Positions 8,922-18,916 of a stretch of DNA of 64,000 nucleotides are shown here, piece after piece. The stretch comes from Mesorhizobium sp. B2-3-12 (GTDB lineage Bacteria; Pseudomonadota; Alphaproteobacteria; Rhizobiales; Rhizobiaceae). The DNA lies in the NCBI RefSeq assembly GCF_006442205.1, contig NZ_VFVR01000002.1, positions 186,001 to 250,000 of the forward strand, written 5' to 3'. The position numbers were made by a program, and so were the translations under genes. A model generated the notes under the pieces. That model did not search any database. It saw only the letters and a program-made list of their open reading frames with translations, and was not told the origin of the DNA. Positions within the stretch are counted from its first letter, which is position 1. Each line of letters begins with the position of its first letter.

Positions 8922-10283
8922 CTACTTGGTCAGCGCCAGAGTTTCGATGTTGCGGGCAATGGTCTGGAAGGCCGCATCCAGTTCGGTGCCGTCGGCAGCC
9001 TGGTAGAAATGCTTGACCGAACCGGTATCGGGGCTGGCGCAACTCTGCAGCGTTGTGACGGCATTCGCCTCATCGAGTTTGAAGCCGATCGTGAAGATTT
9101 CTATGCCCTTGCCGCGCATGGCCGCGCAGAGTTTCGTCGCGGCCGTGCGTGTCGGCTCCTTGCCGGCGTCGTTGTAAACCTGATTGACGGTGGTGGCGTC
9201 GAAATACGACAGGTTGAACTCGCCGTCCGTCATCAGAATCGCGTATTTGCCGACTTTCTTCGGATCCATCTTGGCCGGCCGCTGCGAAGCATTCATCACG
9301 CTGCCCCAGCTCTCGGAGAGCATGTACCAGGTCCACTGGACGCCGATATGGCCGGCGGTGCCGCCCGAGGCGACGAGATCCTTGATCACATTCTTCAGCG
9401 AGGCGACGTCGGCCGTCAGCGGCACCAGCGTGGCGGCAGGGCATGCAGCGGTCCCTGTATTCCCAGCAAAGCCCGAGAGGAGATAGTCGCGATTGACCAT
9501 GCTGGAGGCAGGACCGACGTCCGAATATTGATCCGTGCCCTTCCGCTCGGTGGCGCAATTGTCGGGGCGCGGCGAAACCGAAACAAGCCGCGGGCTGGCG
9601 TTGCCGGGCGCCTGCTTGCGCTCGCTGGCATTGGCTTCGACATAGACGCTGCCAGCCGCGAGCTGGCCCGCGTTGACCGAATTGGCATAGGGCACGATCG
9701 AAACACGCACCCGCGGCTTGCTCGGATCCTGACCGCCGAGGAAACTGTCCACCGCATTGGCCGCTGCGGCTTTCAGATCCTTGATTTTCTGACCAGCCAT
9801 CGATCCGGTCACGTCGAGCATCATCGCCACTTCTATGGTCTTGTCCGAATAAAGCGATGTCGTCGACGCGGTGACGCGCTTCGACGTCTCCATGCCGAAA
9901 ATCGGGAAGAACAGCGCGACGTCGACATGGGCGTCGACCTGCACCGTGTTGGCGATCCTGTCGACGATCAAATTGTCGAGCACGATCTGGCCCGGCTGCA
10001 GAATGCCGGCGGAGCTGTTGGCGTCGAGAAAGGTCTGCACGGATTTGTTGGCGTCGACTTCCTTGATGGCGCCGGTTGTCAGGTCGCGTGCCGTCGACGT
10101 CACTGCCGCGTCGACCACGCCCTGCAAGCTCGATTTGGCATTGTAGAGCTGCGTGACGTTCACAGAGAAGCCCGCGACCAGCGCCAAGACCGAGGCAGCA
10201 AAGCCGAACAGGACCGCGAAATTTCCACGGCGATCCCTGGCGAATGCGCCGACCGCGTGAACAAGACCCCCGTAATTCCGCAT
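8922..10283 (-). CDS. TadG-like pilus assembly protein with von Willebrand factor A domain
   Basis: 453 residues. The N-terminus 'DRRGNFAVLFGFAASVLALVAGFSV' (about 17-41) is the TadE/TadG-type membrane anchor with the conserved pseudopilin-like start; 'QLYNAKSSLQGVVDAAVT' follows as in Rhizobiales TadG. A vWA domain begins near 150 with the metal-ion-dependent adhesion motif DVTGS (157-161, Thr in place of the first Ser) and contains 'LMTDGEFNLSYFD'. TadG proteins belong to the Flp/Tad pilus secretion system and face the periplasm. No other tad gene is nearby, so this is an orphan copy. It ends close to the terminator of the small ORF. Confidence 0.9.
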   Translation of the reverse strand: MRNYGGLVHAVGAFARDRRGNFAVLFGFAASVLALVAGFSVNVTQLYNAKSSLQGVVDAAVTSTARDLTTGAIKEVDANKSVQTFLDANSSAGILQPGQIVLDNLIVDRIANTVQVDAHVDVALFFPIFGMETSKRVTASTTSLYSDKTIEVAMMLDVTGSMAGQKIKDLKAAAANAVDSFLGGQDPSKPRVRVSIVPYANSVNAGQLAAGSVYVEANASERKQAPGNASPRLVSVSPRPDNCATERKGTDQYSDVGPASSMVNRDYLLSGFAGNTGTAACPAATLVPLTADVASLKNVIKDLVASGGTAGHIGVQWTWYMLSESWGSVMNASQRPAKMDPKKVGKYAILMTDGEFNLSYFDATTVNQVYNDAGKEPTRTAATKLCAAMRGKGIEIFTIGFKLDEANAVTTLQSCASPDTGSVKHFYQAADGTELDAAFQTIARNIETLALTK

Positions 10284-10433
10284 CCAACAGCCTCCGCTTG
10301 CCTCGGCCTCGTCGCCGCATTGAAGGCAATGCAGGATTCCGGCCGGACCATGCGGAGATCCGTCTTAAGACAGAAGGTCGGCAGCAAACCGTTGTTTTTG
10401 TTGGATTTTCTCCTGGCGAGAAGGTGAACGACT

Positions 10434-10469
10434 GGTAAACGCCGCGCTATATCGGCGCCGACGTTTACC
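10434..10469. promoter_or_regulatory. Inverted repeat in the gap upstream of the TadG-like gene
   Basis: GGTAAACG at 10434-10441 and CGTTTACC at 10462-10469 are perfect eight-base arms 20 bases apart. They lie about 150 bases upstream of the TadG-like start in the 366-base gap 10284-10649, which holds no other supported feature. A regulator dimer site is possible. No regulator is encoded next to it. Confidence 0.35.
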
Positions 10470-10649
10470 GGATGCTTACCATGCCCGGCCGAAGAGCTCG
10501 TACGGTATCAGGCGACGTCTTGTTGCGGCACAGCATCGCTGTGCCGAAGCGGGCCAACTGTCTCACGCTTGCCAGGCATGTCGAGACGCGAACCAACTGG
10601 ATGTGGCGAGATTCAGGTCAGACAATTGCAGGCCCGGGTCTCATTTCGG

Positions 10650-11519
10650 CTAGGCCAGCATCTGTGCGCTGGCCGTCCTGTCGACGCCGTGATGAGGCGG
10701 ATTGAACAGCCTGCCTTCCTGCTCGTAGGTCCATACCTTGAACAAGGTAAGCCGGTGTGGGCCAAAACTGTGCAGCAAGGGGACGTCGGTGGCATCGCGG
10801 CCGCGCGCGACGACGACGCGACCAATTCTGGGCCGGTTGTGGCGCGGATCGAACGTGTACCACTTGCCGTCGAGGAACACTTCCATCCAGGCCGAGAAAT
10901 CCATCGGTGCCGGATCGGCCGGCACGCCGATATCGCCGAGATAGCCGTTCACGTAGCGCGCCGGAATGTTCATGCAGCGGCAGAGCGTGATCGCCAGATG
11001 GGCGAAGTCGCGGCACACGCCGACGCGCTCCTCATGCGCCTGCGCGGCGGTGCGGGTCGAACGCGCATAGCCGTAGCCGAAGGACAGGCGGTTGTGGACA
11101 TAGTCGACGATCGCCTGCACGCGCGCCCAGCCGGACGGAAGATGGCCGAAAAGCTGCCAGGCGAGATTGCTCAGGTGATCGGTCTCGCAATAGCGGCTGC
11201 CGAGGAGATAGCCGAGCACCTCATCGGGCAGTTCGGCGACTGGCATTTCCCGGGCCAGCGTATTGACCTCGTCCGTCTCGCCACTGTCCTCGATCACCGC
11301 ATCGTAGAGGATGCGAATGCCCCCGGCGGGCGCCGTGAAACGGCGGCAGGCATTGCCGTGCAGGTCGTGGTAGAGCCGGGTTGGCACCGAAGGCGACGTC
11401 AGCACGCGCGTCTGCCGCTTGATGTCGGCCTGCCTGTCGTTGTGGATTTCGAGCAACGAAATCACCGGAGTGGCCTCGGCGCATTCGATGGCGATCTCGT
11501 AGCCGAGGCGGATAAGCAT
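10650..11519 (-). CDS. Transglutaminase-like domain protein
   Basis: 289 residues. The N-terminal beta region (about 1-100, ending 'RFTAPAGGIRILYDAVIED') and the transglutaminase core with the nucleophile Cys in 'GVCRDFAHLAI' (about 192) match the bacterial transglutaminase family that are predicted cysteine peptidases. The core continues with 'MNIPARYVNGYLGDIG' and 'WYTFDPRHNRPRIGR', which carries the catalytic Asp. At the position where the catalytic His usually lies ahead of 'AWMEVFLDG', the residue read here is Ser (DFSAW). The ATG at 11519 was chosen over 11636 because it begins the family N-terminus and has AAGGGG upstream. Confidence 0.87.
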   Translation of the reverse strand: MLIRLGYEIAIECAEATPVISLLEIHNDRQADIKRQTRVLTSPSVPTRLYHDLHGNACRRFTAPAGGIRILYDAVIEDSGETDEVNTLAREMPVAELPDEVLGYLLGSRYCETDHLSNLAWQLFGHLPSGWARVQAIVDYVHNRLSFGYGYARSTRTAAQAHEERVGVCRDFAHLAITLCRCMNIPARYVNGYLGDIGVPADPAPMDFSAWMEVFLDGKWYTFDPRHNRPRIGRVVVARGRDATDVPLLHSFGPHRLTLFKVWTYEQEGRLFNPPHHGVDRTASAQMLA

Positions 11520-11687
11520 GAGCGTCGTCCCCTTCGCATGACTGGAATGGTCCGGTTTCAAACGCCGCAAGGTGATCGTGGTTCCCTGGACGCTGCCAAA
11601 ATGCGCGCTCGCGGGTTTCCATATCCGCGCCTTCACGTTACGGTCGCGCCCTCCCTCGCCACCCTCCCCCCGACTTCAAGGAAAATC

Positions 11688-12353
11688 ATGTTTGCTGGCA
11701 GAAAATTCGCCGCCTTCCTCTTCGACATGGACGGCACGCTGATCAATTCCATCGCCTCGGCGGAGCGGGTGTGGAGCGATTGGGCGCGGCGCCACGGCCT
11801 CGACGTCGCGGCCTTCCTGCCGACCATTCACGGCGTGCGGGCGATCGAGACCATCACCGCGCTGGCGCTCCCGGGCGTCGATCCGACACACGAAGCAGAC
11901 CTGCTGCTGAAGGCGGAAGCGGCCGATCTGGACGGTATCGTTCAGATCGCCGGTGCCGTTTCCTTTCTGAACGCGCTGCCGCCCGAGCGCTGGGCGATCG
12001 TGACCTCGGCGCCGCGCTCGTTGGCCCTTGCCCGCATGAAGGTTGCCGGCATCCCCGTGCCTGGCGTCCTGATCGCGGCCGAGGATGTGTCGCGCGGCAA
12101 GCCGGCGCCCGATTGCTTCCAGCTTGGCGCCAGCCGGCTCGGCTTCGACGCGCGCGACTGCCTGGTGTTCGAGGATGCCCCGGCCGGCATAGCGGCGGCC
12201 GAGGCGGCGGGAGCTTCGATCATGGTGATCAACGCCACGCACCAGCATGTGCTGCAGACACCGCATGCCGCGATATCGGCCTATGACACGGTCGGCATCA
12301 CCGTCGACGAGCAAGGCTGGCTGGCACTCGAACCGCAACGCGACGCCGCCTAG
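11688..12353 (+). CDS. HAD-IA family phosphatase
   Basis: 221 residues with all four HAD motifs: nucleophile motif 'FDMDGTLINS' near residue 11, Thr/Ser motif 'IVTSAPRSLA' near 104, Lys in 'GKPAPDCFQLGASRLGF' near 137, and acidic motif 'VFEDAPAGIAAAEAAG' near 161. The subfamily with this spacing includes sugar-phosphate, glycerol-phosphate and phosphoglycolate phosphatases. The ATG at 11688 is inside a longer open frame and was chosen because it begins the HAD fold. It converges on the SDHAF4 gene across a hairpin. Confidence 0.9.
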   Translation: MFAGRKFAAFLFDMDGTLINSIASAERVWSDWARRHGLDVAAFLPTIHGVRAIETITALALPGVDPTHEADLLLKAEAADLDGIVQIAGAVSFLNALPPERWAIVTSAPRSLALARMKVAGIPVPGVLIAAEDVSRGKPAPDCFQLGASRLGFDARDCLVFEDAPAGIAAAEAAGASIMVINATHQHVLQTPHAAISAYDTVGITVDEQGWLALEPQRDAA

Positions 12354-12375
12354 TCTTGGCGCGCGGTATGGGGGA

Positions 12376-12404
12376 GATTCGGGGCAGCCGACCTGACCCG
12401 AATC
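12376..12404. terminator. Hairpin between convergent HAD and SDHAF4 genes
   Basis: GATTCGGG at 12376-12383 pairs perfectly with CCCGAATC at 12397-12404. It fills the 55-base gap between the two gene ends and could serve both. There is no clear T-run, so termination is inferred from position. Confidence 0.5.
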
Positions 12405-12408
12405 GTCT

Positions 12409-12630
12409 CTAGAAGTCGCTGGTCAGGCCTTTGACCTCCCAGTCACCGTAGCGGCCGGGCTCCTTGCCGCCACGGCCGCCGATCTCCTTGGGCAGTTGGG
12501 CTTCCCGCGCGCGATAGTCGGTGCGCCGTGCCTCGGCTTCCGCCAGTGCGCGGCGGGCGGCGGGCGTCAGCTCTTTTGGCGGAGCGTCGCCATCCGTGCC
12601 GGCCGGCGTTTTACTGGTCTCGTCGTTCAT
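12409..12630 (-). CDS. DUF1674 / succinate dehydrogenase assembly factor 4 family protein
   Basis: 73 residues whose C-terminal third reads 'KEIGGRGGKEPGRYGDWEVKG', the diagnostic end of DUF1674/SDHAF4. In mitochondria SDHAF4 binds the flavinylated SdhA subunit during complex II assembly, and bacterial members are assumed to do the same. The N-terminal part is low-complexity and Ala/Glu-rich. No sdh gene is in the window. Confidence 0.92.
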   Translation of the reverse strand: MNDETSKTPAGTDGDAPPKELTPAARRALAEAEARRTDYRAREAQLPKEIGGRGGKEPGRYGDWEVKGLTSDF

Positions 12631-12735
12631 GCGATATTTCCAGTGGATTGAAACGGGAACGGGCGTTTCCCATCATATAGCCATGACCTCACGAGGATCG
12701 ACCCTTTTTCACCACCATCCCGACAGGAGCAGACG

Positions 12736-13773
12736 ATGAACACCATTCGCACCGCCATGCTTCTCGCCGCCATGACGGCGCTGTTCATGGGCGTCGGCTT
12801 CCTGATCGGCGGTTCGGGCGGCATGATGATCGCGCTGGTGGTCGCCGCCGGCACCAATCTGTTCAGCTACTGGAACGCCGACAAGATGGTGCTGTCGATG
12901 AACCGCGCCGTCGAGGTCGACGAGAAGAACGCACCGGAATACTACGCCATCGTCCAGGCACTGGCCAAACAGGCCGGGCTGCCTATGCCGAAGACCTATC
13001 TGATCGACAGCCCGCAGCCGAACGCCTTCGCCACCGGCCGCAATCCACAGAACGCGGCGGTTGCCGCCTCCACCGGCCTGCTGCAGCGGCTGACCCATGA
13101 AGAGGTCGCCGCGGTGATGGCGCATGAGCTCGCCCACGTCCAGCACCGCGACACGCTGACCATGACCATCGTCGCCACCTTTGCCGGCGCCATATCGATG
13201 CTCGGCAATTTCGCCTTTTTCCTCGGCGGCAACCGCGACAACAACAACCCGTTCGGCTTCGTCGGCGTGCTGGCGGCGATGATCGTGGCGCCCTTTGCCG
13301 CCATGATCGTGCAGATGGCGGTGAGCCGCACCCGCGAATACGAGGCCGACCGGCGCGGCGCCGAAATCTGTGGACACCCGCTGTGGCTGGCCTCCGCGCT
13401 TGACAAGATCGCCCGCGGAGCCGAACGCATTCCCAACCCCGACGCCGAGCGCAACCCCGCTATGGCGCATCTCTTCATCATCAACCCCCTGCATGGCGAG
13501 CGCATGGACAGTCTGTTCTCCACCCATCCGAGCACCGACAACCGCATCGCTGCCTTGCAGGCAATGGCGCTCGAAATGGGCGATGGTGCGTCCCAGGCCA
13601 CGCGGCGCCAGGCGCCGACGCCGCCGCGGGTTGACGAGCCGCAAGCGGCCGGTCCGTGGGGCAAGCCGCCCCAACCGGAACAAGCCGAACCGGAACAACA
13701 GGCTGAACCGGCCAGCCCGAAATCCAATCCGTGGGGCCGCAACCCGACCGGGCCCAAGGGCCGATGGTCGTGA
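12736..13773 (+). CDS. htpX: Zinc metalloprotease HtpX
   Basis: 345-residue inner-membrane M48 peptidase for quality control of membrane proteins. Two N-terminal membrane segments (about 5-55) precede the zinc site HELAH near 130, with a third ligand Glu in '[14 protein letters not shown]' near 203. A further hydrophobic pair lies between 145 and 200. The C-terminal tail after '[10 protein letters not shown]' is a Pro/Gln-rich extension of about 60 residues, common in rhizobial HtpX. Start ATG follows CAGGAGCAGACG. The end overlaps the start of rsmB. Confidence 0.96.
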   Translation: MNTIRTAMLLAAMTALFMGVGFLIGGSGGMMIALVVAAGTNLFSYWNADKMVLSMNRAVEVDEKNAPEYYAIVQALAKQAGLPMPKTYLIDSPQPNAFATGRNPQNAAVAASTGLLQRLTHEEVAAVMAHELAHVQHRDTLTMTIVATFAGAISMLGNFAFFLGGNRDNNNPFGFVGVLAAMIVAPFAAMIVQMAVSRTREYEADRRGAEICGHPLWLASALDKIARGAERIPNPDAERNPAMAHLFIINPLHGERMDSLFSTHPSTDNRIAALQAMALEMGDGASQATRRQAPTPPRVDEPQAAGPWGKPPQPEQAEPEQQAEPASPKSNPWGRNPTGPKGRWS

Positions 13774-15152
13774 GCGTGACGGGTCGGGCACCTCGACGCA
13801 CAGGCGATCAGGAACAGGGTGACGGCGGCGAATTCGTTGCCGGCCTTGCCGCGCGCAAGGCGGCGGCGCGGCTGCTGGCCGCCGTCATCGACGCCCGCAC
13901 GCCGCTTGACGGCCTGACCGACCACGAGAACGGCCACCCGCAATACAAGGCGCTCGATTTGCGCGACCGTGGCCTGGTGCGGGCCATTCTGGTGACCGCG
14001 CTGCGCTTCCGCATGACCATATCGGGGCTGCTGGCGCGGCGCCTGGAGAAGCCGCTGCCGCCCAACGCCACCGCGCTGTCGCACATGCTGCATGTGGCGG
14101 CCGCGCAGATCCTGTTCCTCGACATTCCCGACAGCGCCGCCGTCGACCTCGCGGTGACGCACGCCAAGTCCGACCCGCGCACGCAGCGCTTTTCGGGCCT
14201 GGTCAACGGCGTGTTGCGCACGCTCGCGCGGGCCAAGGAAACGGAGTTGCCGGCGGCACTTGCCGCCACCGACGAAGCGCCGAAATGGTTTTCCGACCGG
14301 CTGCAGGCCACCTATGGTCAGGACAAGGCCCGTCTCATTCTGGCAGCCCACCGCCATGAGGCGCCCGTCGATTTCTCGGTCAAGGCCGATCCCGAACTCT
14401 GGGCCGAAAAGCTCGGCGGCATTGTCCTGCCCACGGGAACGGTTCGGGTGGAGAAGCTTGCCGCGGCCGTCACCGAATTGCCGGGTTTCACCGAAGGCGC
14501 ATGGTGGGTCCAGGACGCCGCCGCCAGCCTCCCCGCCCGGCTGTTTGGCGATGTCAGCGGATTGCGCGTCGCCGATCTCTGCGCCGCGCCCGGCGGCAAG
14601 ACCGCCCAGTTGATCCTGGCCGGCGCCAGGGTCACCGCCGTCGACACCTCGAAGAACCGGCTGGCTCGGCTGGCGCAGAATCTGGACCGCCTTGGCCTGT
14701 CGGCCGAAATCGTCCAGGCCGACCTGCTCAAGTTTGAGCCGACGGAGCTGTTCGACGCCGTGCTGCTGGATGCGCCCTGCTCGTCGACCGGCACGGTGCG
14801 CCGGCACCCCGACGTGCCATGGACCAAGACGGCGGCGGACGTCGAAAAGCTCGCCGACCTGCAACGCAGGCTGCTCGCCCGCGCCGTCACGCTGGTCAGG
14901 CCCGGCGGCCGGATCGTCTTTTCCAATTGTTCGCTCGACCCGCTCGAAGGTGAGGATCTCCACGGCGCTTTCCTCAGAGCGACGCCTGATATCGCCGACG
15001 ATCCGCTGCATCAGGGCGAGATCGCCGGCATCGATTCGTTCCTGACGCCGCAAGGCACGCTGCGCACCACGCCCGCCGATCTCAACCTCGGCGCGCCGGA
15101 GCGCTCCGGTCTGGACGGCTTCTTCGCCGCACGCATGCGTCGCGCCGGCTAA
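13764..15152 (+). CDS. rsmB: 16S rRNA (cytosine-C5) methyltransferase, RsmB/NOL1-NOP2-Sun family
   Basis: 462 residues. An N-terminal NusB-like RNA-binding domain (about 25-160, '[18 protein letters not shown]') is followed by the SAM-dependent catalytic domain with '[15 protein letters not shown]' near 270, motif IV '[18 protein letters not shown]' near 335, and the nucleophile Cys in '[13 protein letters not shown]' near 390. RsmB methylates C967 of 16S rRNA in E. coli. The ATG at 13764 overlaps the htpX end by 10 bases; a GTG at 13770 is an alternative start. Confidence 0.9.
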   Translation: MVVSVTGRAPRRTGDQEQGDGGEFVAGLAARKAAARLLAAVIDARTPLDGLTDHENGHPQYKALDLRDRGLVRAILVTALRFRMTISGLLARRLEKPLPPNATALSHMLHVAAAQILFLDIPDSAAVDLAVTHAKSDPRTQRFSGLVNGVLRTLARAKETELPAALAATDEAPKWFSDRLQATYGQDKARLILAAHRHEAPVDFSVKADPELWAEKLGGIVLPTGTVRVEKLAAAVTELPGFTEGAWWVQDAAASLPARLFGDVSGLRVADLCAAPGGKTAQLILAGARVTAVDTSKNRLARLAQNLDRLGLSAEIVQADLLKFEPTELFDAVLLDAPCSSTGTVRRHPDVPWTKTAADVEKLADLQRRLLARAVTLVRPGGRIVFSNCSLDPLEGEDLHGAFLRATPDIADDPLHQGEIAGIDSFLTPQGTLRTTPADLNLGAPERSGLDGFFAARMRRAG

Positions 15153-15298
15153 GGGACTAAGAGCAGGGATTTGCTGATTTTTTGGGGAGTTTATGACCCG
15201 ACGCCAGGCCAGACGGCATCGTTTGAAGGAATTCGCCTTCGCACGAGTCGCGCAATCATGTAGACTCGACGCCGGGGTTAGGACGATCAGGAGGGGTC

Positions 15299-17023
15299 TT
15301 GGCACTGGCTGCCAGCAGCACGACGCGTCTGTGGACGCTGGTCGCGAAGGAGTTCTGGCGCAAAACACGCCGGCGCCTGCGCGCCGGGCCGGTGTATCGC
15401 TGGCGCTATTCCGGCCGCACGCCCGAACGCGTCCTGATCGCGCCGCCGGACCTGCGCCTGGCCGACCCGCAGATCGCACTCGAGATCTATTACGGCCGTT
15501 ATCCTCTGTCTGGCCATCTGGTCGAGACCGGTGGCAAATCCCCATTCCAGATCAATGTCCCCAATCACGGTTGGCAAAAGACGCTGCATGGCTTCCGCTG
15601 GCTGCGCCATATGCGTGCCGCCGGCACGGACCTTGCCGCCGCCAATGCGCGTGCGCTGGTGTCCGACTGGATCACCATGCATGGCAACAACATCGCCGGC
15701 GTCGCCTGGGAGCCCGGCACGACGGCCAAGCGCATCATCGCCTGGCTGCAGCATTCTTCCGTCGTGCTGCAGGGCGCTGAATTTCCCTTCTACCGCGCCT
15801 TCCTGAAATCGCTGGCGGTGCAAATCCGCTATCTCAGGTCGATGGCGCGCGAAATGCCCGACGGCAAGGACCGGCTGCGCGCCCGCATCGCGCTGGCCTT
15901 CGCCGCACTGTCCCTGCCGGCGCCGGCCTCGGCGCTGCGCGGCGCCACCCGCAACCTCGCCGACGAACTCAATCGCCAGATCCTTGCCGACGGCGGCCAC
16001 ATCTCGCGCAACCCGATGGCGGTGCTGGAAATCCTCGCCGACCTGCTGCCGCTGCGCCAGACCTATGCCAACCAGGCCGAAGCGCCGCCACAGGCGCTGA
16101 TCGGCGCCATCGACCGCATGCTGCCGGCGCTGCGCTTCTTCCGCCACCAGGATGGCAGCCTCGCCCGCTTCAACGGCATGGGCGCCACCATCCATGACCG
16201 CATCGCCACCATCCTGCGCCATGACGACACGGCCGGCTCGCCGCTGCTGCATGCACCGCATTCGGGCTACGAGCGGCTGGCGATGGGCGGCACCACCGTC
16301 ATCGCCGATACCGGCCTGCCGCCGCCGGTCGACGTGTCCAACGCGGCGCATGCCGGCTGCCTCGCCTTCGAACTGTCGTCGGGCCGCCAGCATTACATCG
16401 TTAACGCCGGCATCGACACTTACGGCGCCGCCGAGTTCCGGCCGCTGGCCCGTGCCACCGCAGCGCACTCGACAGCGACCATCAACGACACGTCCTCGGC
16501 GCGTTTCAGCCATGCGCTGCGGGTCAACGACCAGCTCGGTTCACCGTTGATCGGGGGGCCGCAGCAGGTGCAATGCAAGCGCATCGACCAGAAGGGCGTC
16601 CACGGTTTCATTGCCCGTCATGACGGCTATCTCCAGCGTTTCGGCTTCCTGCATGAGCGCGAGCTGAAACTCTCCTCGGACGGCAATGTGCTGGCGGGCC
16701 GGGACCGGTTCCAGCAGCCTGGCAACGCAGCGATCCGCAACAATGGCCGCGATTTCGTCACCGTGCGCTTTCACGTCCACCCCGACATCAATCTGCTGCA
16801 GGACGAACAGGAGCGGCTGGTGCTGACCGCCGACCAGGCCGACAACTGGGTGTTCACCTCTGGCGAAGTGGTGCCCGAAGTCGAGGAATCGATCTACTTC
16901 GCCGGCCTTGGCGGCCCGCGCCGCAGTCGCCAGATCGTGCTTGCCTTCAAGGCGTCCGACATTGCCGAGGTCCACTGGCAACTGACGCGGACAAAGATCG
17001 CCGGTTATCCCCAAAACAACTAA
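15299..17023 (+). CDS. Heparinase II/III family protein
   Basis: 574 residues. The N-terminal half is an alpha-helical toroid, and the C-terminal half with '[17 protein letters not shown]', '[26 protein letters not shown]' and '[11 protein letters not shown]' corresponds to the heparinase II/III beta-sandwich of polysaccharide lyases. No signal peptide is evident, so the location is uncertain. The start is a TTG at 15299 behind AGGAGGGG; no ATG gives a full N-terminus. It lies between rsmB and purH, both housekeeping. The polysaccharide substrate is unknown. Confidence 0.85.
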   Translation: MALAASSTTRLWTLVAKEFWRKTRRRLRAGPVYRWRYSGRTPERVLIAPPDLRLADPQIALEIYYGRYPLSGHLVETGGKSPFQINVPNHGWQKTLHGFRWLRHMRAAGTDLAAANARALVSDWITMHGNNIAGVAWEPGTTAKRIIAWLQHSSVVLQGAEFPFYRAFLKSLAVQIRYLRSMAREMPDGKDRLRARIALAFAALSLPAPASALRGATRNLADELNRQILADGGHISRNPMAVLEILADLLPLRQTYANQAEAPPQALIGAIDRMLPALRFFRHQDGSLARFNGMGATIHDRIATILRHDDTAGSPLLHAPHSGYERLAMGGTTVIADTGLPPPVDVSNAAHAGCLAFELSSGRQHYIVNAGIDTYGAAEFRPLARATAAHSTATINDTSSARFSHALRVNDQLGSPLIGGPQQVQCKRIDQKGVHGFIARHDGYLQRFGFLHERELKLSSDGNVLAGRDRFQQPGNAAIRNNGRDFVTVRFHVHPDINLLQDEQERLVLTADQADNWVFTSGEVVPEVEESIYFAGLGGPRRSRQIVLAFKASDIAEVHWQLTRTKIAGYPQNN

Positions 17024-17127
17024 GCTTGCGGCGGCAATCGGGTGTGCGAAGCAGCGAACGCTTGATTTCCGGGCCTCATGTGCTACGGCGCGGGCCTGCT
17101 CCTCCAGACTTGAAAGGCCGCCAGCCC

Positions 17128-18744
17128 ATGGCCGTTCCAGCCAAGAACATTCCAGCCCCCGATCTCGTTCCGGTCCGCCGCGCGCTGCTCTCCGTCTTCG
17201 ACAAGACCGGCCTGATCGACTTTGCCCGGGCGTTGGCCGCGGCCGGCGTCGAACTGGTCTCCACCGGCGGCACGGCAAAGGCGATCGCCGAAGCCGGCAT
17301 GGCGGTGCGCGACGTCTCGGAACTCACCGACTTCCCCGAGATCATGGACGGCCGCGTCAAAACGCTGCATCCGTCCGTGCATGGCGCACTGCTTGGCGTG
17401 CGCGACGATCCCGAGCACGCATTGGCGATGCGCAAATACGGCATCGAGCCGATCGATCTCCTCGTCTCCAATCTCTACCCGTTCGAGGAAGTCCGCCGGT
17501 CCGGCGCCGATTACGCGTCGATCGTCGAGAACATCGACATTGGCGGCCCGGCGATGATCCGCGCCTCGGCCAAGAACCACGCCTATGTCGCCATCGTCAC
17601 CGATCCCGGCGACTACGCCGCCGTGCTCAACGCGCTGGAGATGAACATCGGCTCGCTGTCGCTGGATTTCCGCAAAAAACTCGCGGCCAAGGCCTTCGCC
17701 CGGACCGCGACCTATGACGCGGCAATCTCGGGGTGGTTCGCCGAGGTGCTCGAGATCGAGCATCCGACCTGGCGCGCCTTCGGCGGCCGGCTGGCCGAAG
17801 TGATGCGCTACGGCGAAAACCCGCACCAGGCCGCCGGCTTCTACGTCAATGGCGACAAACGCCCGGGTGTCGCCACGGCGCGACAGCTGCAGGGCAAGCA
17901 GCTATCCTACAACAACATCAACGACACCGACGCCGCCTTCGAACTGGCCGGCGAATTCGATCCGGCGCGCTCGGCGGCCGTCGCCATCATCAAGCACGCC
18001 AACCCGTGTGGCGTGGCCGAAGGCACGTCGCTGAAGGCGGCCTACGCCAAGGCGCTCGCCTGCGACCCGGTCTCGGCTTTCGGCGGCATTGTCGCTGTCA
18101 ACCGCATTCTCGACGCCGAGGCGGCGCAGGAAATCGTCAAGACCTTCACCGAGGTGATCATCGCGCCCGACGCGACCGACGAAGCCGCGGCAATCATAGC
18201 CGCCAAGAAGAATTTGCGCCTGCTGGTCACCGGCGGCCTGCCGGATCCGCGCGCGCCCGGCACCACGGTCAAGTCCGTTTCCGGCGGCCTGCTGGTCCAG
18301 GGCCGCGACAATGCCGTGGTCGACGACCTCGACCTGAGGGTGGTGACGAAGCGGGCACCGACTCCGGCCGAGATGGCGGACCTGAAATTCGCCTTCCGCG
18401 TCGCCAAGCACGTCAAGTCGAACGCCATCGTCTATGCCAAGGACGGCGCCACCGTCGGCATCGGCGCCGGCCAGATGAGCCGGGTCGACTCTTCGCGCAT
18501 CGCCGCCCGCAAGGCGCTCGACGCCGCTGAAACCGCCGGCCATCCGGAGCCGCTGACCAAGGGGTCGGTGGTCGCCTCCGACGCCTTCTTCCCCTTCGCC
18601 GACGGGCTGATATCGGCCATCGAAGCCGGCGCCACCGCCGTCATCCAACCGGGCGGCTCGATGCGCGACGACGACGTCATCGCCGCCGCCGACGAACACG
18701 GCATCGCCATGGTGTTCACCGGCGTAAGGCACTTCCGGCACTAA
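17128..18744 (+). CDS. purH: Bifunctional AICAR formyltransferase/IMP cyclohydrolase
   Basis: 538 residues, normal length. It catalyses the last two steps of IMP synthesis in the cytosol. The N-terminal MGS-like cyclohydrolase domain contains '[15 protein letters not shown]', '[17 protein letters not shown]' and '[18 protein letters not shown]'. The transformylase domain contains '[15 protein letters not shown]', '[12 protein letters not shown]' and '[10 protein letters not shown]', and it ends with the typical '[17 protein letters not shown]'. The ATG at 17128 was chosen over the frame start at 17026 because it begins the family N-terminus. Confidence 0.98.
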   Translation: MAVPAKNIPAPDLVPVRRALLSVFDKTGLIDFARALAAAGVELVSTGGTAKAIAEAGMAVRDVSELTDFPEIMDGRVKTLHPSVHGALLGVRDDPEHALAMRKYGIEPIDLLVSNLYPFEEVRRSGADYASIVENIDIGGPAMIRASAKNHAYVAIVTDPGDYAAVLNALEMNIGSLSLDFRKKLAAKAFARTATYDAAISGWFAEVLEIEHPTWRAFGGRLAEVMRYGENPHQAAGFYVNGDKRPGVATARQLQGKQLSYNNINDTDAAFELAGEFDPARSAAVAIIKHANPCGVAEGTSLKAAYAKALACDPVSAFGGIVAVNRILDAEAAQEIVKTFTEVIIAPDATDEAAAIIAAKKNLRLLVTGGLPDPRAPGTTVKSVSGGLLVQGRDNAVVDDLDLRVVTKRAPTPAEMADLKFAFRVAKHVKSNAIVYAKDGATVGIGAGQMSRVDSSRIAARKALDAAETAGHPEPLTKGSVVASDAFFPFADGLISAIEAGATAVIQPGGSMRDDDVIAAADEHGIAMVFTGVRHFRH

Positions 18745-18753
18745 GCACCGCTT

Positions 18754-18904
18754 CCCTTCTCCCCTTGTGGGAGAAGGTGGATCGGCGCGACAGCGCGCCG
18801 AGACGGATGAGGGGTGTTCCAGCGGAGTGAGGCGTTGGCGTTCCCTGGAACACCCCTCATCCGACCGAGCTTCGCTCGGCCACCTTCTCCCACAAGGGGA
18901 GAAG
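18754..18904. repeat. Long palindromic intergenic repeat
   Basis: The outer arm CCCTTCTCCCCTTGTGGGAG at the left returns as its reverse complement at 18880-18904. The next inner blocks GGATGAGGGGTGTTCCAG and CTGGAACACCCCTCATCC are also complementary, so most of the 151 bases fold on themselves. It occupies nearly the whole gap between purH and the convergent MFS gene. Such elements are common in Mesorhizobium-type genomes and resemble non-autonomous MITE or REP elements. It could also act as a bidirectional terminator. Confidence 0.85.
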
Positions 18905-18916
18905 GAAAAGGCGCTG

